Assembly: GCA_022925895.1 (NCBI GenBank)
Contig: JAKSYS010000104.1
Coordinates: 1 to 64,000, forward strand
Direction: 5' to 3'
Origin: Fragilaria crotonensis
Taxonomy: Eukaryota; Bacillariophyta; Fragilariophyceae; Fragilariales; Fragilariaceae
Length of the DNA: 64,000 nt
Below are positions 35,546 to 45,237 of this stretch, piece after piece. A program made the position numbers and the translations under genes. The notes beneath the pieces are model-generated. The model was given only the letters and a program-made list of their open reading frames with translations. It searched no databases and was not told the origin of the DNA. Numbering within the stretch: the stretch's first letter is position 1; each line of letters opens with the position of its first letter.

Positions 35546-38500
35546 ATGATTGTCTCACGAGGATATGTCAGGCTTTTGATTTTTCTCTGTTGCTCGCTCA
35601 ATCTGTCTCAGGGAAGTTATTTGTCAGAAGAAATAACTGCGCGACTTGGTCAGAGAAATAGTATCATCAGTGATGAGGATCTTGAAAAATGCCATGACGC
35701 GTTGTATGACGCTGATGCAAACGGAGACCGGAAAATTGACGGTACTGAATACGTGACTGTGGTTCAAGCTCTTGGCCCTGACGGATTCGCAGAAAATGCA
35801 ACCTCAATAGAGGACCTTTCCAGGACTCTTCGACTGTCGTTCAACTTACTGGCATGCCTTTGTACAATTAATCAGACCGACGAACAGTGTTGTATCGGAG
35901 ACAATGCCCATATCAGCAATGAAGGTACGGGACCAGAAGAGACCCCCGATCCTGACCAGGAGGTTTACCTACGTTCGGTGTGTCTCACCACCATAAATGC
36001 GATCGACCGAACTATTGGAACATCCTCTCCGACCACAGAGCCACCGTCCTCTCCGGCCTTGCCCACCTCTGTTCCCTCGAAATCGCCGACAAGTTTGTCA
36101 CCGACAACCCCTGCTCCGTCGATAAGCACACCAGTTTCTTTGTCCCCAACAACGGCGCAGCCCATTACTTTGTCCCCAACGACGGTACAGCCCATCACAT
36201 CGCCACCAACAACGGTACAGCCCATCACATCGCCACCAACAACGGTGCCGCCCATCACATCGCCGCCAACAACGGTGCCGCCCATTACATCGCCACCAAC
36301 AACGGTGCGGCCCGTTACGTCGTCACCAACAACGATCAAACCGACTACCGTGGCACCAACGACTTTGCAGCCGGCTTCCTTATCACCTACAAGGGTGCAA
36401 CCTATCACCTCTCCACCGACTGTCATGCCAGTCACTGCCGTGCCAATAAGTTTCGGACCGACACTCATTCCACCGATTTCATTTTTTCCCGTGAGTACCA
36501 TACCCACTGGTCCTCCTGTTGCACCGTCTTCGACTACGGCACCAACTGCTCCGGCGGTACCGACGGCGCCAACAACCGCCTCGGCTTCTCCGTCGAATGT
36601 GGTATTTCCCGTAGTTGTTGAGTACGAGGTGGCGTATCGAATGGGAAATTCTGCGGGTGCGGACGCGGACTTGAATGCCGCCATGGATGTCTTGGCGAGT
36701 CAAGTCGCTGCCGAAACTTTTCCCGATCCTCGCGGGCGTCGTCTCATTGCGCAGCGGAGACGATTGACCGTAAGTGTGGAATCCACCACAGTGACGGGTG
36801 GATTTCCTGCCAAGGGTGAGTGACAATTATGATATACTCCGGTGTACTTGTGTGGTATGAGTTTGCCTGAGGTCTAACTGTTGCTTTCTTTATTCAGCAT
36901 GCCCCTCCAACTTGAATTCAAAAGATACGTGTCAGACCATTGTACATTCCATCACATTGAACATCGTTAATGAGGATGATACGACGGTTATTCAGAAGGA
37001 TTTCCTCACGCAATTGAATGTTGCCATTTTGGAAGGACGGTTACAGGAAAGCTTGGATTCTGTCGACGCGAATAGCAATGTGTTCATAGTCACGGGCCTT
37101 GCTGTTCCGCCGACTTCGTCGCCAACCGAGGCTGCCACCGGCAGTTTGAGCTCGGGCCAAACAATTGGTATAGTAATTGGTGCGTTGGCTGGGCTTGGTA
37201 TCCTTGTTGGCGCAGCGCTGTTGTTGAAGCGCCGTCGCGACGAAAACAAGGAGGGTGACGACACATACTTCCCAGGGGCAATTACTGCCTCGCAAACTTT
37301 GTCTGCTGCGCAAGATGTGGAGGGAGATCTTGGTGGAGACGGAACATTGGGTGCTGGCCAGGCCGACTACCGGGTGAAGAGCAAGGCATCTGCTGCTGCC
37401 TTGGTGGAAGGAGAGATAGCGGATAATGCTGTACCGCAAGACGAGAAGGGCGCCGATTCGTCGTCCAATGCTGGTTCCAGTGGATGGTCATCAAGCGTTG
37501 GGAATTCCACGCTCAACTCTGAGAGCATCGACGGGATGGACGAGGTGACAGGATCAAGTCTGGCTGCGATTGGTGCTGCCAGTGCGCTTGCCGCCACCAG
37601 TGGAAGCAAGGATGCCACGTAAGTCTTGGTTTGCTATTTCATTGTTGGCGTTATGCATGGCTAACATTTCACTTTTTCGTCGACAGTGGCGTGCCTGTCG
37701 TGCCCGAGGTGACACGTGAGGACCTTGACTTGGCTATTGAAGCAGGTGACTGGGCTGCCGTCGGCGCCACCGCCGCGTTGCTTGCTGCTGCCTCCGATTC
37801 ACAGTCAGTGTCTTCAAGAAGCAGAACTAGCATGTCGCGCGGAGGATCTTCCATCTCTTCCCTTGATGCAGCGCGTGCAGCTGAGCTTGATCACTTGGTT
37901 GACGCTGGTGATTGGGAGGGAGTGGTGGTTGCCGCCGCTAAATTTGAGTCAGCCGAAGATCAATCCGCTTCGAAGTCGTCTGCCTCCCAGACGTCAAGAA
38001 CCGGAGGAGGGTCGTCGGCGTTTTCAGGCGCAAGTACAACGCTGAGTGACAGTCCTAGTAAAACTGCGAAGCGAGATGAAATTCGCGAGGAGGTTGAAAA
38101 CCTCGTTCGCCGTGTGGTACCCGAAGAGATTGACAATGTCGATGAAATGATGCTGCAATTCAAGGGCAGGGAAGAAGAACTTGTTGAGACATTGCGTACA
38201 ATGCAAGAAAGGCTAGTGGCTCAAAAGGCTCGCGTTCAAGGCCAAAAGCAAGCCAAGCGCGATGCTCGGCGAGCAGCGAATGAAGGAGGTATTTCGCTCC
38301 CAGTTCCACCAACGGCATCTGCGGCAGCGGCTGCTCCGGCTACAAGCAGTGGGGGTTTCACAGGAGGAATAAGCGCAGCTGCCGCTGCTGGTGTCGGTGT
38401 AGGGGTAGCCGCAGCTGCTGGAATTGCCGCTGCCGTAGGAATAGGGTCGTCACAACAAGACGATTCTGACCATGCTTCCTCAGCGTCAGGTTCAAGCTCA

Positions 38501-39259
38501 GACGCTTCCGAGAGTTTCTTTGCCAGTCCCACCTCGGTGCCGTCGATCCTTGGAGAATCAGGCTCAAAACTCGACGGGTCACCAATTTCATCTGGTGATG
38601 ATGATGAAGTGGACGAGCTATCTAGCAAGAAACGACGAACAGCGTTAGAGCTTGCAATTGAAGCCGGGGATTGGGAGGCAGTTGGTGAGGCAGCTGCAAT
38701 GATGAGTGACGCAAGCGTGAACAGTGCCTCAACCGGAGAAATCAACAGGTTTGCTGCAGGTGATGGTAGTATTTCTGAACATTCTCAAGCCAACGCAGAA
38801 CGTGCTGCTGAACTTGATGAAATGATTGATCGAGGTGATTGGACGGGTGTCGTGGCAGCTGCAAGTCGATTTGGAACCACGGAGGTCAGTCCGCCCGCTC
38901 GAGATAGCCCTACTCGTGGAGTAGGAGATCCCAGTACCCCGGAAGGCATCGCCGCGGCAGAAAAGGAGAAACGACTTCGGGAAGAACAAGATGCGCTCGC
39001 GCAAGCGATCTATGGATGGAAATTGCGCAGCAGAGCAAACTTGAAGGCTCGACAGGTATGTGAAATTTGGATTGCGATGATTTTTTCCCTTACCTTTTCA
39101 ACTCACCTTCCTTGCACATTTTCAGACGCTGCGGCGAGCGAAGCTGCAGATTGGGCCATTGCGAGAAGTTTGTCAGCACTGAAATCAGCGGAAGCCAAGG
39201 GCGAATTAGAAAAGCAAGATTCAGATGAAGGCAGTGCTGATAGTGGTAAAAGTGTTTAA
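35546..39259 (+). CDS. Mosaic single-pass membrane protein with EF-hand-like head, Thr/Pro stalk and GDW repeats
   Basis: Exons: 35546-36815, 36898-37618, 37687 to about 39059, 39126-39259 (about 1165 aa). ATG 35546 opens a signal peptide (RLLIFLCCSLNLSQG). An EF-hand-like loop (DADANGDRKIDGTE, 55-68) is followed by the Cys-rich ACLC/QCCIGDNA segment seen in many diatom secreted proteins. A Pro/Thr stalk (about 155-330) consists of SPPTTVxPIT decapeptides. A membrane helix (about 513-533, IGIVIGALAGLGILVGAALL) is followed by KRRR, placing the C-terminal half in the cytosol. That half holds four GDW units in two A-B pairs: AIEAGDWAAVG / LVDAGDWEGVV and AIEAGDWEAVG / MIDRGDWTGVV. The last intron is ambiguous: the best donor (39056) breaks frame, while GTGAAA at 39060 keeps it. 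A cell-wall or adhesion sensor is possible but unproven. Confidence 0.75.
36130..36400 (+). repeat. Tandem 30-bp coding repeats of the Thr/Pro stalk
   Basis: Imperfect tandem units of 30 bp, each encoding a decapeptide of the type TSPPTTVxPI. The most regular copies lie at about 36180-36330; flanking copies are diverged. Such repeats expand and contract easily, so the stalk length probably varies between strains. Confidence 0.85.
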
Positions 39260-39689
39260 CCTTGTAGTGTGCGCACGAGTGCTATTCTAATGTTGTGGAA
39301 ATGGTTAATACCTTACAGTTACTAGTTTCTTCATATGTCAATGGGCGCAACATGCTTTCCTGCGAGTCGTTAGATAACAGTGTCTGAATTGACTATATCA
39401 AATATTACGGGGTCTACAACTGTTACAAGGGTCGTGGGTCTAGATGTGCATGGACCAAAGATTGCATGGGTAGTGTCCGGAGGGGTCGAATGCTGCGTAT
39501 TGGGGAGTTGAGGTATTTGGCGTGTGCAGTCTAGTTGTTCGTACAGGCCCAATACAACCAGCATTCGTACATACAAGTCAGGAGGGAATCGGGAGAGTGT
39601 GCGGCAATTCAGTGTACAAACGGCACAAGCAGATTCCCGGCTCGCTGAGATCCTGTCATCTCAATTCAAAGAGTCGCATCTTCACCGCT
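39260..39689. other. Gap between convergent genes
   Basis: 3' flanks of the mosaic membrane protein gene and of the Myb-like gene. No gene or repeat was recognised here. Confidence 0.55.
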
Positions 39690-41137
39690 TCATTCGTTAG
39701 TGGTGGTTTCGGTTTCTTCGTCAGAGAGTTTGAGTTTTTTGGCTTGATCGGACCTGTCGTCCAAATCATCCTCTCGCGCACGGTGGCTACCGATGCTTGA
39801 GGTCGGGAGGCATTCTGAGCTTGGCGCAGGGCATCTTCGCGGCTGCTTTCATCAGACGAGGCAGCCTGTGGTAGCTCCTGCTGGCTAGTACTGCGGGAAG
39901 GAGCCGCCAAGCACGGAGAGGGCAATAAGTTCTTCGTCAACCAGTTCCCTGGTTGGTGAAAAACAAGCAGATGAGACGGACGACATGTCCTCGTAGGAGT
40001 GTCGTTGCGCAGGTCGATCAGTCCACTCTTCAAAAGTGCGCTTCCTACTGTCGAGGATTGGTCTGGGTTGTCTCGGAATGTCAGGTAGGTGGTTGTCTTC
40101 GTTTTCAACAACGTGACTTCGCTGTGGGGATTGTGTCCTGCCAGAATGGCGTCGTCGGTTCGCCTCTTCCAAACGTATTTGGAGCTGCTTGTAACGCTCA
40201 CGCAACGCGTTGAGGGTATCTTCGACTTCCTTTTCTAAGCTGCTAGGATCAGCAAGGATACGTTTTACGTTTCGTTGCACAGACTCCGACAACACTGTAG
40301 CCTTCTGTGGAACGACCTCATGCTCGATAGAGGGCTGCTGGCGACTAGCTACCATAGCTGCAGCTGTTGCCTGATCATGCAAAATAGTCGACTCGTCTCT
40401 CGCCAGTTTTGCGAAGTATTTTTGAGCATGAGATCGAATCTGCGCGGAGGTTCTGGTTGGAATTCTCTCGGCAACCTTCTTCCATTCGCGTCCAAAGATC
40501 TTGAGACCTTCAAGGAAGTCTTGGTGCTCTTCCGGGGTCCATCGACCAGCCGTTTGGTCGCCTCGTGACTTGTCACGGCGTTTTCGCGATCCTCCATTGG
40601 AAGAACTCACCGACTGATCATCAACCGTTCGCTCTGTGCGACCTGAATCTGGTGCGCCCGAAGGGATATTGCAGTCGCTCTCGTTGCCATGGTCTCCGAT
40701 TGACATTACTTCAATTGATTCGTCAAGAGCCGACGGCTGCTTCACGTCCATCAATATTTGACTTGTGTCACTTTCGGTCGTACTCGTGGCTGATGGCAGG
40801 CCCATAGTAGAACAACCCTGCTGAGCTGTTGAACCAGTGGGCGTAGGAGGTGCTGCTGCCAAGTTTGTTCTGATGTGGTTTGGGACGTGGTGGCTAATAG
40901 CACTTGATGTGTCATTTGTGGGGTGTACGCAAACGTCTGTCTGTGCCCCCAAACAGGAAAAATTACCGAGGCATTTCCTTCCACTCCCAGAAAAAGGTGT
41001 GCGCGGTTAGTGGGTTCGGGAATGGGGAGAACCGCCATCCTCGAGTTAGTCACTTCGTTCTTCTTTTGGTCCTGATCCGAAAAGGGTTTATTTTTGTTCG
41101 ATGGTTGAATTGTGTCGGATGGTTCGGTGTTGCTCAT
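39690..41137 (-). CDS. SHAQKYF-type single-repeat Myb transcription factor
   Basis: The central frame (40952-39885) contains one Myb repeat: GRWTPEEHQDFLEGLKIFG, then WKKVAERIPTRTSAQIRSHA followed directly by QKYF. The SHAQKYF signature defines the plant/algal 1R-Myb class, which binds DNA in the nucleus. A basic stretch (GGSRKRRDKSRGD) precedes the repeat. A predicted coiled coil follows (LEKEVEDTLNALRERYKQLQ). ATG 41137 is preferred because the frame from it (MSNTEPSDTIQP) joins the Myb frame if one G is restored to the G5 run at 40946-40950. At the 3' side the Myb frame stops at 39885. Coding-like sequence continues in other frames to 39690 (SQQELPQAASSDESSRE, then an acidic tail AKKLKLSDEETETTTNE). 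With three single-base indels the whole would be 482 aa. The Myb core is secure; both ends are inferred. Confidence 0.75.
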
Positions 41138-42087
41138 GAGCTACTTCCTCTCACGGCCATCCAACATCAACATTCAATAGAAAACCAGCAGTGGAAGTTA
41201 TTGACAGAATTTAGCACGTCGCCTCCTTTAGAATTTCTGCTCCGAATTCTTCCTTGATTCGTTCGGCTGTTTCGAAACTCGTTGGATGGAAGGGAACACT
41301 CTGCGTCCGAGGCAATTGGGTGTCCAAGGATTTCATTCAGGTATACAGATACGTATAGTTTTTTTTAGTTTTCGAAGGTTGGAGCGCGTCACAGGTATCA
41401 CTGCGACACCCCAAACAAAACTCGGAGGTTGACAACTCTTCTGAAGTTCGTGATGTCAATCCCACCAATGATTATCAACCAATGACCCACAAAACTGAAC
41501 TGTCAGACCAGGACTGATTCCCAATATTTTTCAGTTGCTCCTACAAGTACTGCTACTACCTACTACCTACTACTACTACAAAATCTGTGCAATTGGAAGG
41601 GCTCCGTGGATTATAAAATCATCAGATCATCAGTCATCAGCAGTCATCAGCATTCAGCATACATTGTAATACTAGCTAGCTAGTACCAGGTACAAGTACC
41701 AAGTCAATCTCAAATCTACGTGTACTGTACGGCAGTGGTAAGGAGTAGTACATACCATAGCCCGGAAATTCATCATACAGTACAAAATGCTCCTCTGGTT
41801 CCAGGTACCGGTACAAGTACTAGCACTTATCATAGCATCTAAGTAACATACTGTAATAAGTATGATAGTACTGGGTGCTCCAGTACTTGTACCGCAGTCC
41901 CTGCGTTTGCTCATACCTCTCATTCCACAACTCAGGAGAGTCACTCGCAGTTCAAAAATCAGTACAATCAAACTTAAATGCTCCTACAAAAATCATCTAA
42001 TACCATCACCAGGAGTAGATACGTGCGTGGTCTCCCAACAAGCTGATGTTGCTTTCCTTCGAAGTAGAAGTTATTGTTTCATCAGCT
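41138..42087. other. Intergenic region with GTAC-rich stretch
   Basis: Upstream region of the Myb gene. From about 41540 the sequence becomes repetitive: CTACTACC runs, TCATCAG runs near 41620-41655, then GTAC units. No gene was recognised. Confidence 0.6.
41660..41905. repeat. GTAC-rich intergenic repeat stretch
   Basis: Dense units such as AGTACCAGGTACAAGTACC and CAGTACTTGTACCG in both orientations, of the same kind as at 14.3, 43.1 and 57.0 kb. Confidence 0.75.
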
Positions 42088-42425
42088 TGATCGTTTGATT
42101 TCGGCCAGATCGCGCCTCCAAGGGAGAAAAGCTGCGATTGCGTTGTCGAAAACAATTGGATCAAAACGAAGAAGCGTGTTGTCGATTATATCGAAGGCAT
42201 TCGCATCAGGTGAGTGAACGGCGCCCTTCTTCAACGTGCTTCTGTACAACGGTACCAGATCTTTCACGTTCGTAGTAGAGAAACCCGGATTTTAAATCTT
42301 TTGGCGCAGTTTTGTGTGCAAGGAAAAAATGCTCGCACATCTCCTTGATCAATACTTCCTGAGTATGTCAGTCAACTACCGGTGGACAATCGCAGCCTTT
42401 GTTTCCATTTACTTTTCTGATTACC
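42088..42425 (-). other. Possible coding exon or remnant, unassigned
   Basis: On the minus strand a TACTCAG acceptor-like site (about 42361) is followed by a protein-like frame: EVLIKEMCEHFFLAHKTAPK, then LKSGFLYYERERSGTV. It shifts by one base near 42210 into a second protein-like frame (HSPDANAFDIIDNTLLRFDP, then AAFLPWRRDLAEIKRSS) that stops at 42088. No family is recognised and no clear upstream exon was found. It may be a small gene, a fragment, or chance. Confidence 0.25.
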
Positions 42426-42580
42426 GTTAGAACAATTTCAGGTCGAGGTATACTCTCTTCGAATTCTAGAAATAGTCGCATTCGAGGCCTCTCCAGTTGT
42501 CTGGGTGCCAGATGCCCACACTTTACCCGCCTCTCGAGAGTCACACTGCTTTCTGCGATAGTGCGCAAGATAAGTCGTCC

Positions 42581-42940
42581 ATGGAAGATGGCAATGGCGA
42601 CGTCTTATCTCAGGAGCTGAGACATAACTTCAATGCTATGAGAGAAATTATTGAGCAAGAGAATAATCAGAAAAAGCGAAAGGAAGGCCCGTCGACGAAA
42701 GCTGTCAAAGAGTTGCAGGTCAAGAAGTATAATGTTGCTGTCGAGACGGCGTTGGCTGTGGACGAGGAAGTGGCAAGGCTTCGCAATGGCATCGCGGAGT
42801 TGGAGGCACTCCTCGCTCAGCAAGAAGAGGGTGACTTCCAAGTGTTTCCATTGCTTCCTGCAATCGTGCCATCCGATGACAATCGAGGATGCGAAGGCGA
42901 GGATGCCGACAAATTCGATGGGAACATGGTTCATGGTTGA
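42581..42940 (+). CDS. Small coiled-coil protein of unknown function, 119 aa
   Basis: ATG 42581 starts an acidic, Gln/Glu/Lys-rich protein. Residues ~10-90 form likely helices with heptad character (ELRHNFNAMREIIEQENNQK, ETALAVDEEVARLRNGIAEL, EALLAQQ). A short hydrophobic piece (FQVFPLLPAIVP) and an acidic tail follow. The frame is open about 80 codons further upstream without a better ATG. No family is recognised; short coiled-coil proteins of this kind are often subunits of larger complexes. The 3' end points toward the NTF2-like gene. Confidence 0.55.
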   Translation: MEDGNGDVLSQELRHNFNAMREIIEQENNQKKRKEGPSTKAVKELQVKKYNVAVETALAVDEEVARLRNGIAELEALLAQQEEGDFQVFPLLPAIVPSDDNRGCEGEDADKFDGNMVHG

Positions 42941-43709
42941 CACGAATCTCACTATGCTATGTGTAGTTTTCATGCCGGTGTGTTACATCAGCTTTATGTA
43001 GAATTAGAGTCAACTGATTTGCATTGTAACCATTGCTTGTTGCGATATTGCGATTAGTGACATCTGCAAAGCAACGACGATACGGTATGCAAGTACTGGA
43101 GTACGGAGTACCATCGTCAACAGCTGAGGGAAAAAAAGGATTCGGGTTTCGGGTGTGACGGGTTGAGAGTGATTCGCTGCAATTTCTCGATGTGACAACT
43201 CGTTGGTTCCACGCGTACGCGACACGCATACTGGTACTACTAGCATAACAGGTACAAACTAGTATGGTGTACTCCTGTACTCCTGTACTACCGGTAGAGT
43301 AGCGAGTAGCGAGTAATACATAGTGAGATACTCGGAGTACGAGACACGTGATACTGTATACTACCGATTTGGACTGCAACAGTACCGTCTACAGTATGTA
43401 ACAGCACAGTAGAAGTTATGTTGGTTGATGGCCGTATCGTAGTGATATTTGTCACTCTCTACTCTCTATTCTCTCTATGGTCTTCTCAGGAGTATTCTAT
43501 GTCAGGTACAAGCAGCTGGAAATAGCAACTGCACGCTGCGTAACAGATTTGAATGAGAAGAAAAAGTAAAGATTCATGGATGACTTAGTGTATTTACACA
43601 TTCTAGCATAACAGCGTAACATAGCACACGTCACAAAGGAATGAAGAGAAAATCAAACTGTGATCGAAATCCAGGCACTTCATGCGAGTTTCGCACGCAT
43701 GCTTTCTTG
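42941..43709. other. Gap between convergent genes, GTAC-rich
   Basis: 3' flanks of the small coiled-coil gene and of the NTF2-like gene. About 43080-43420 is rich in GTAC units (GTACTGGAGTACGGAGTACC, CTCCTGTACTCCTGTACTACC). No gene was recognised. Confidence 0.65.
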
Positions 43710-44795
43710 TCATCTCCCTGGTGTCATTAGTGACATTGCATCATTGTGTATTTGGTACCCTTCTGGTAGTTTGATGAGTGTTATGGCGTGTGAGAAGGAC
43801 AATGGTTTGGGAGCTGTTTTCGGCAAAGCATTCCCCGTCAAGAGCAATACCACCGAATCAAGGTATCCTTCTTGCGCGACTACGCCACTCACATCCCAAA
43901 GGGATCCTTGCAAGGAATTGAGTTGTATTAAGATCTCGTCTCGTGATTTACAGAAGGAATGAGCACCGCCCAACGACAGTGATTTGACCGCCCCAGGCAC
44001 GTAGTACATTAACAAATCCTCTTGTTGCCCGTTTGTCATGGAGCTAAAATACGCATCCATGAATGTTTGTGCCAGTTCCACGGCTATGTTATCGGACGTG
44101 AACGAGGCCGTGAAGAATTTGCCTGGATGAACCACTTGACTCATAAAGGGCAGCGAGAATCCAGGAGGCGGCGAACTTGGTGATGGAGCGGCATGACCAG
44201 ATGATTCCCCTTGAGCAAGCATGGACAATTGAGGGGTGGAACTAGGAGTGCTGTTCATGCTAAGACCAGGCGGAGGCGCGACTTGGGTATCCTTGTCGTA
44301 TTTCATTGCATGTTTTGGTGGTGGATTCGAGGTACGGACCGGAACCGCGGGAGCGACAACGCCGGGATCCTCCTTCTTCTCCTCAGCTATCTCCTTCAAA
44401 TTCGCCTTCTCACAACTTTCATCCCTGTACATCTGGTCTTCTTTAATGTCATCCTTGACCAGCTGCGGCGTGGACAAGACGCCATCTTGGTTTGGGATAG
44501 TGCCATCACTTTCGGAAGGCTTCAACTTCGACTTGCGCCTCGACTTCTTTTGCAACTTAAAGAGATCTAACAGTCGTTTCTTCTCCTCAACACCAAATTT
44601 GGGTAAGGTCTCTGCGTCCTCAGGAAGCCTCCACACTACTTTCTTCTTGCGCATGCGTGGAGGCAGGGTGTCGTTGTCGACTACCAGCGTCAAGACCGGA
44701 TCTTCGACGCCTTCTCGGAAGACATCCACGTTCCAAGTGAGCTTATCATAACCGTGGGCAAGGCGAGGTTCAGAAAAGGTATGTCGGACTTCCAT
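43710..44795 (-). CDS. Protein with C-terminal NTF2-like domain, 361 aa
   Basis: ATG 44795 (MEVRHTFSEPRLAHGYDKLT) is the first in-frame methionine; the open frame extends further 5' but without ATG. The N-terminal ~95 residues look folded. A basic patch (QKKSRRKSKLKPS) and a long Pro/Ser-rich disordered linker follow. The last ~120 residues resemble an NTF2-like fold: VELAQTFMDAYFSSMTNGQQ, EDLLMYYVPGAVKSL, an IQLNSLQGSLWDVSGV helix/strand and the terminal strands VVLLLTGNAL and FSHAITLIKLPEGYQIHND. NTF2-like domains occur in nuclear transport, RNA-export factors and G3BP; none of these partners' extra domains is visible, so a role in transport or RNA binding is only a suggestion. A Harbinger transposon ends 125 bp upstream of the start codon. 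Confidence 0.65.
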   Translation of the reverse strand: MEVRHTFSEPRLAHGYDKLTWNVDVFREGVEDPVLTLVVDNDTLPPRMRKKKVVWRLPEDAETLPKFGVEEKKRLLDLFKLQKKSRRKSKLKPSESDGTIPNQDGVLSTPQLVKDDIKEDQMYRDESCEKANLKEIAEEKKEDPGVVAPAVPVRTSNPPPKHAMKYDKDTQVAPPPGLSMNSTPSSTPQLSMLAQGESSGHAAPSPSSPPPGFSLPFMSQVVHPGKFFTASFTSDNIAVELAQTFMDAYFSSMTNGQQEDLLMYYVPGAVKSLSLGGAHSFCKSRDEILIQLNSLQGSLWDVSGVVAQEGYLDSVVLLLTGNALPKTAPKPLSFSHAITLIKLPEGYQIHNDAMSLMTPGR

Positions 44796-44920
44796 GATGA
44801 CAATGAGGAGATTGTAACTGGGAGAAACACTTCGATTACGGACCTTGGTCGTACTACTACTTGACTCTGACTCCAAGGGATTTCCAGCGCCCTGCGCCGT
44901 GCGCCATCGGGGTTCCTCAG

Positions 44921-44970
44921 GGCCTGTCCATGCAGAAGTTTTTTACGTCGAAGTTTCCAACTTTCCAAGT
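44921..44970 (+). repeat. Left TIR of Harbinger element 1
   Basis: About 50 bp, beginning GGCCTGTCCATGCAGAAG. It pairs with the right end with a few mismatches and a one-base length difference. Confidence 0.85.
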
Positions 44971-45237
44971 GCTCGAACTAATCGACTCGTGATTCAACTT
45001 GGATTTTTGGTTTAGTGGGACTGATCTTTCGTTAACCTCGAAATCCAAGTTAACGAGATTTTTTTAGCCAAGTTTACAAATCCAAGTTTCATAACCTGTT
45101 CAACCTATTTAGTTATGACCACACATCGGGGATGATTCGGTGTGTGTGAAAAGATCTTTGAGAGCACAGCCACGTATGTCGTATGTCTCATTCTTTGTTC
45201 TTAATTCAGTACTATGTTCTACGCAATATGCTCGTAG

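Noticed and set aside
36130-36400. Regularly spaced repeats that might suggest a CRISPR array
   Set aside because: The units are directly adjacent, encode a decapeptide in frame with a signal-peptide protein and have no unique spacers; the genome is eukaryotic.
35965-36684. A 239-codon minus-strand frame with VGGDVMGGTVVGGDVMG-type repeats
   Set aside because: It is the antisense of the Thr/Pro stalk repeats. Repeats of length divisible by three keep several frames open.
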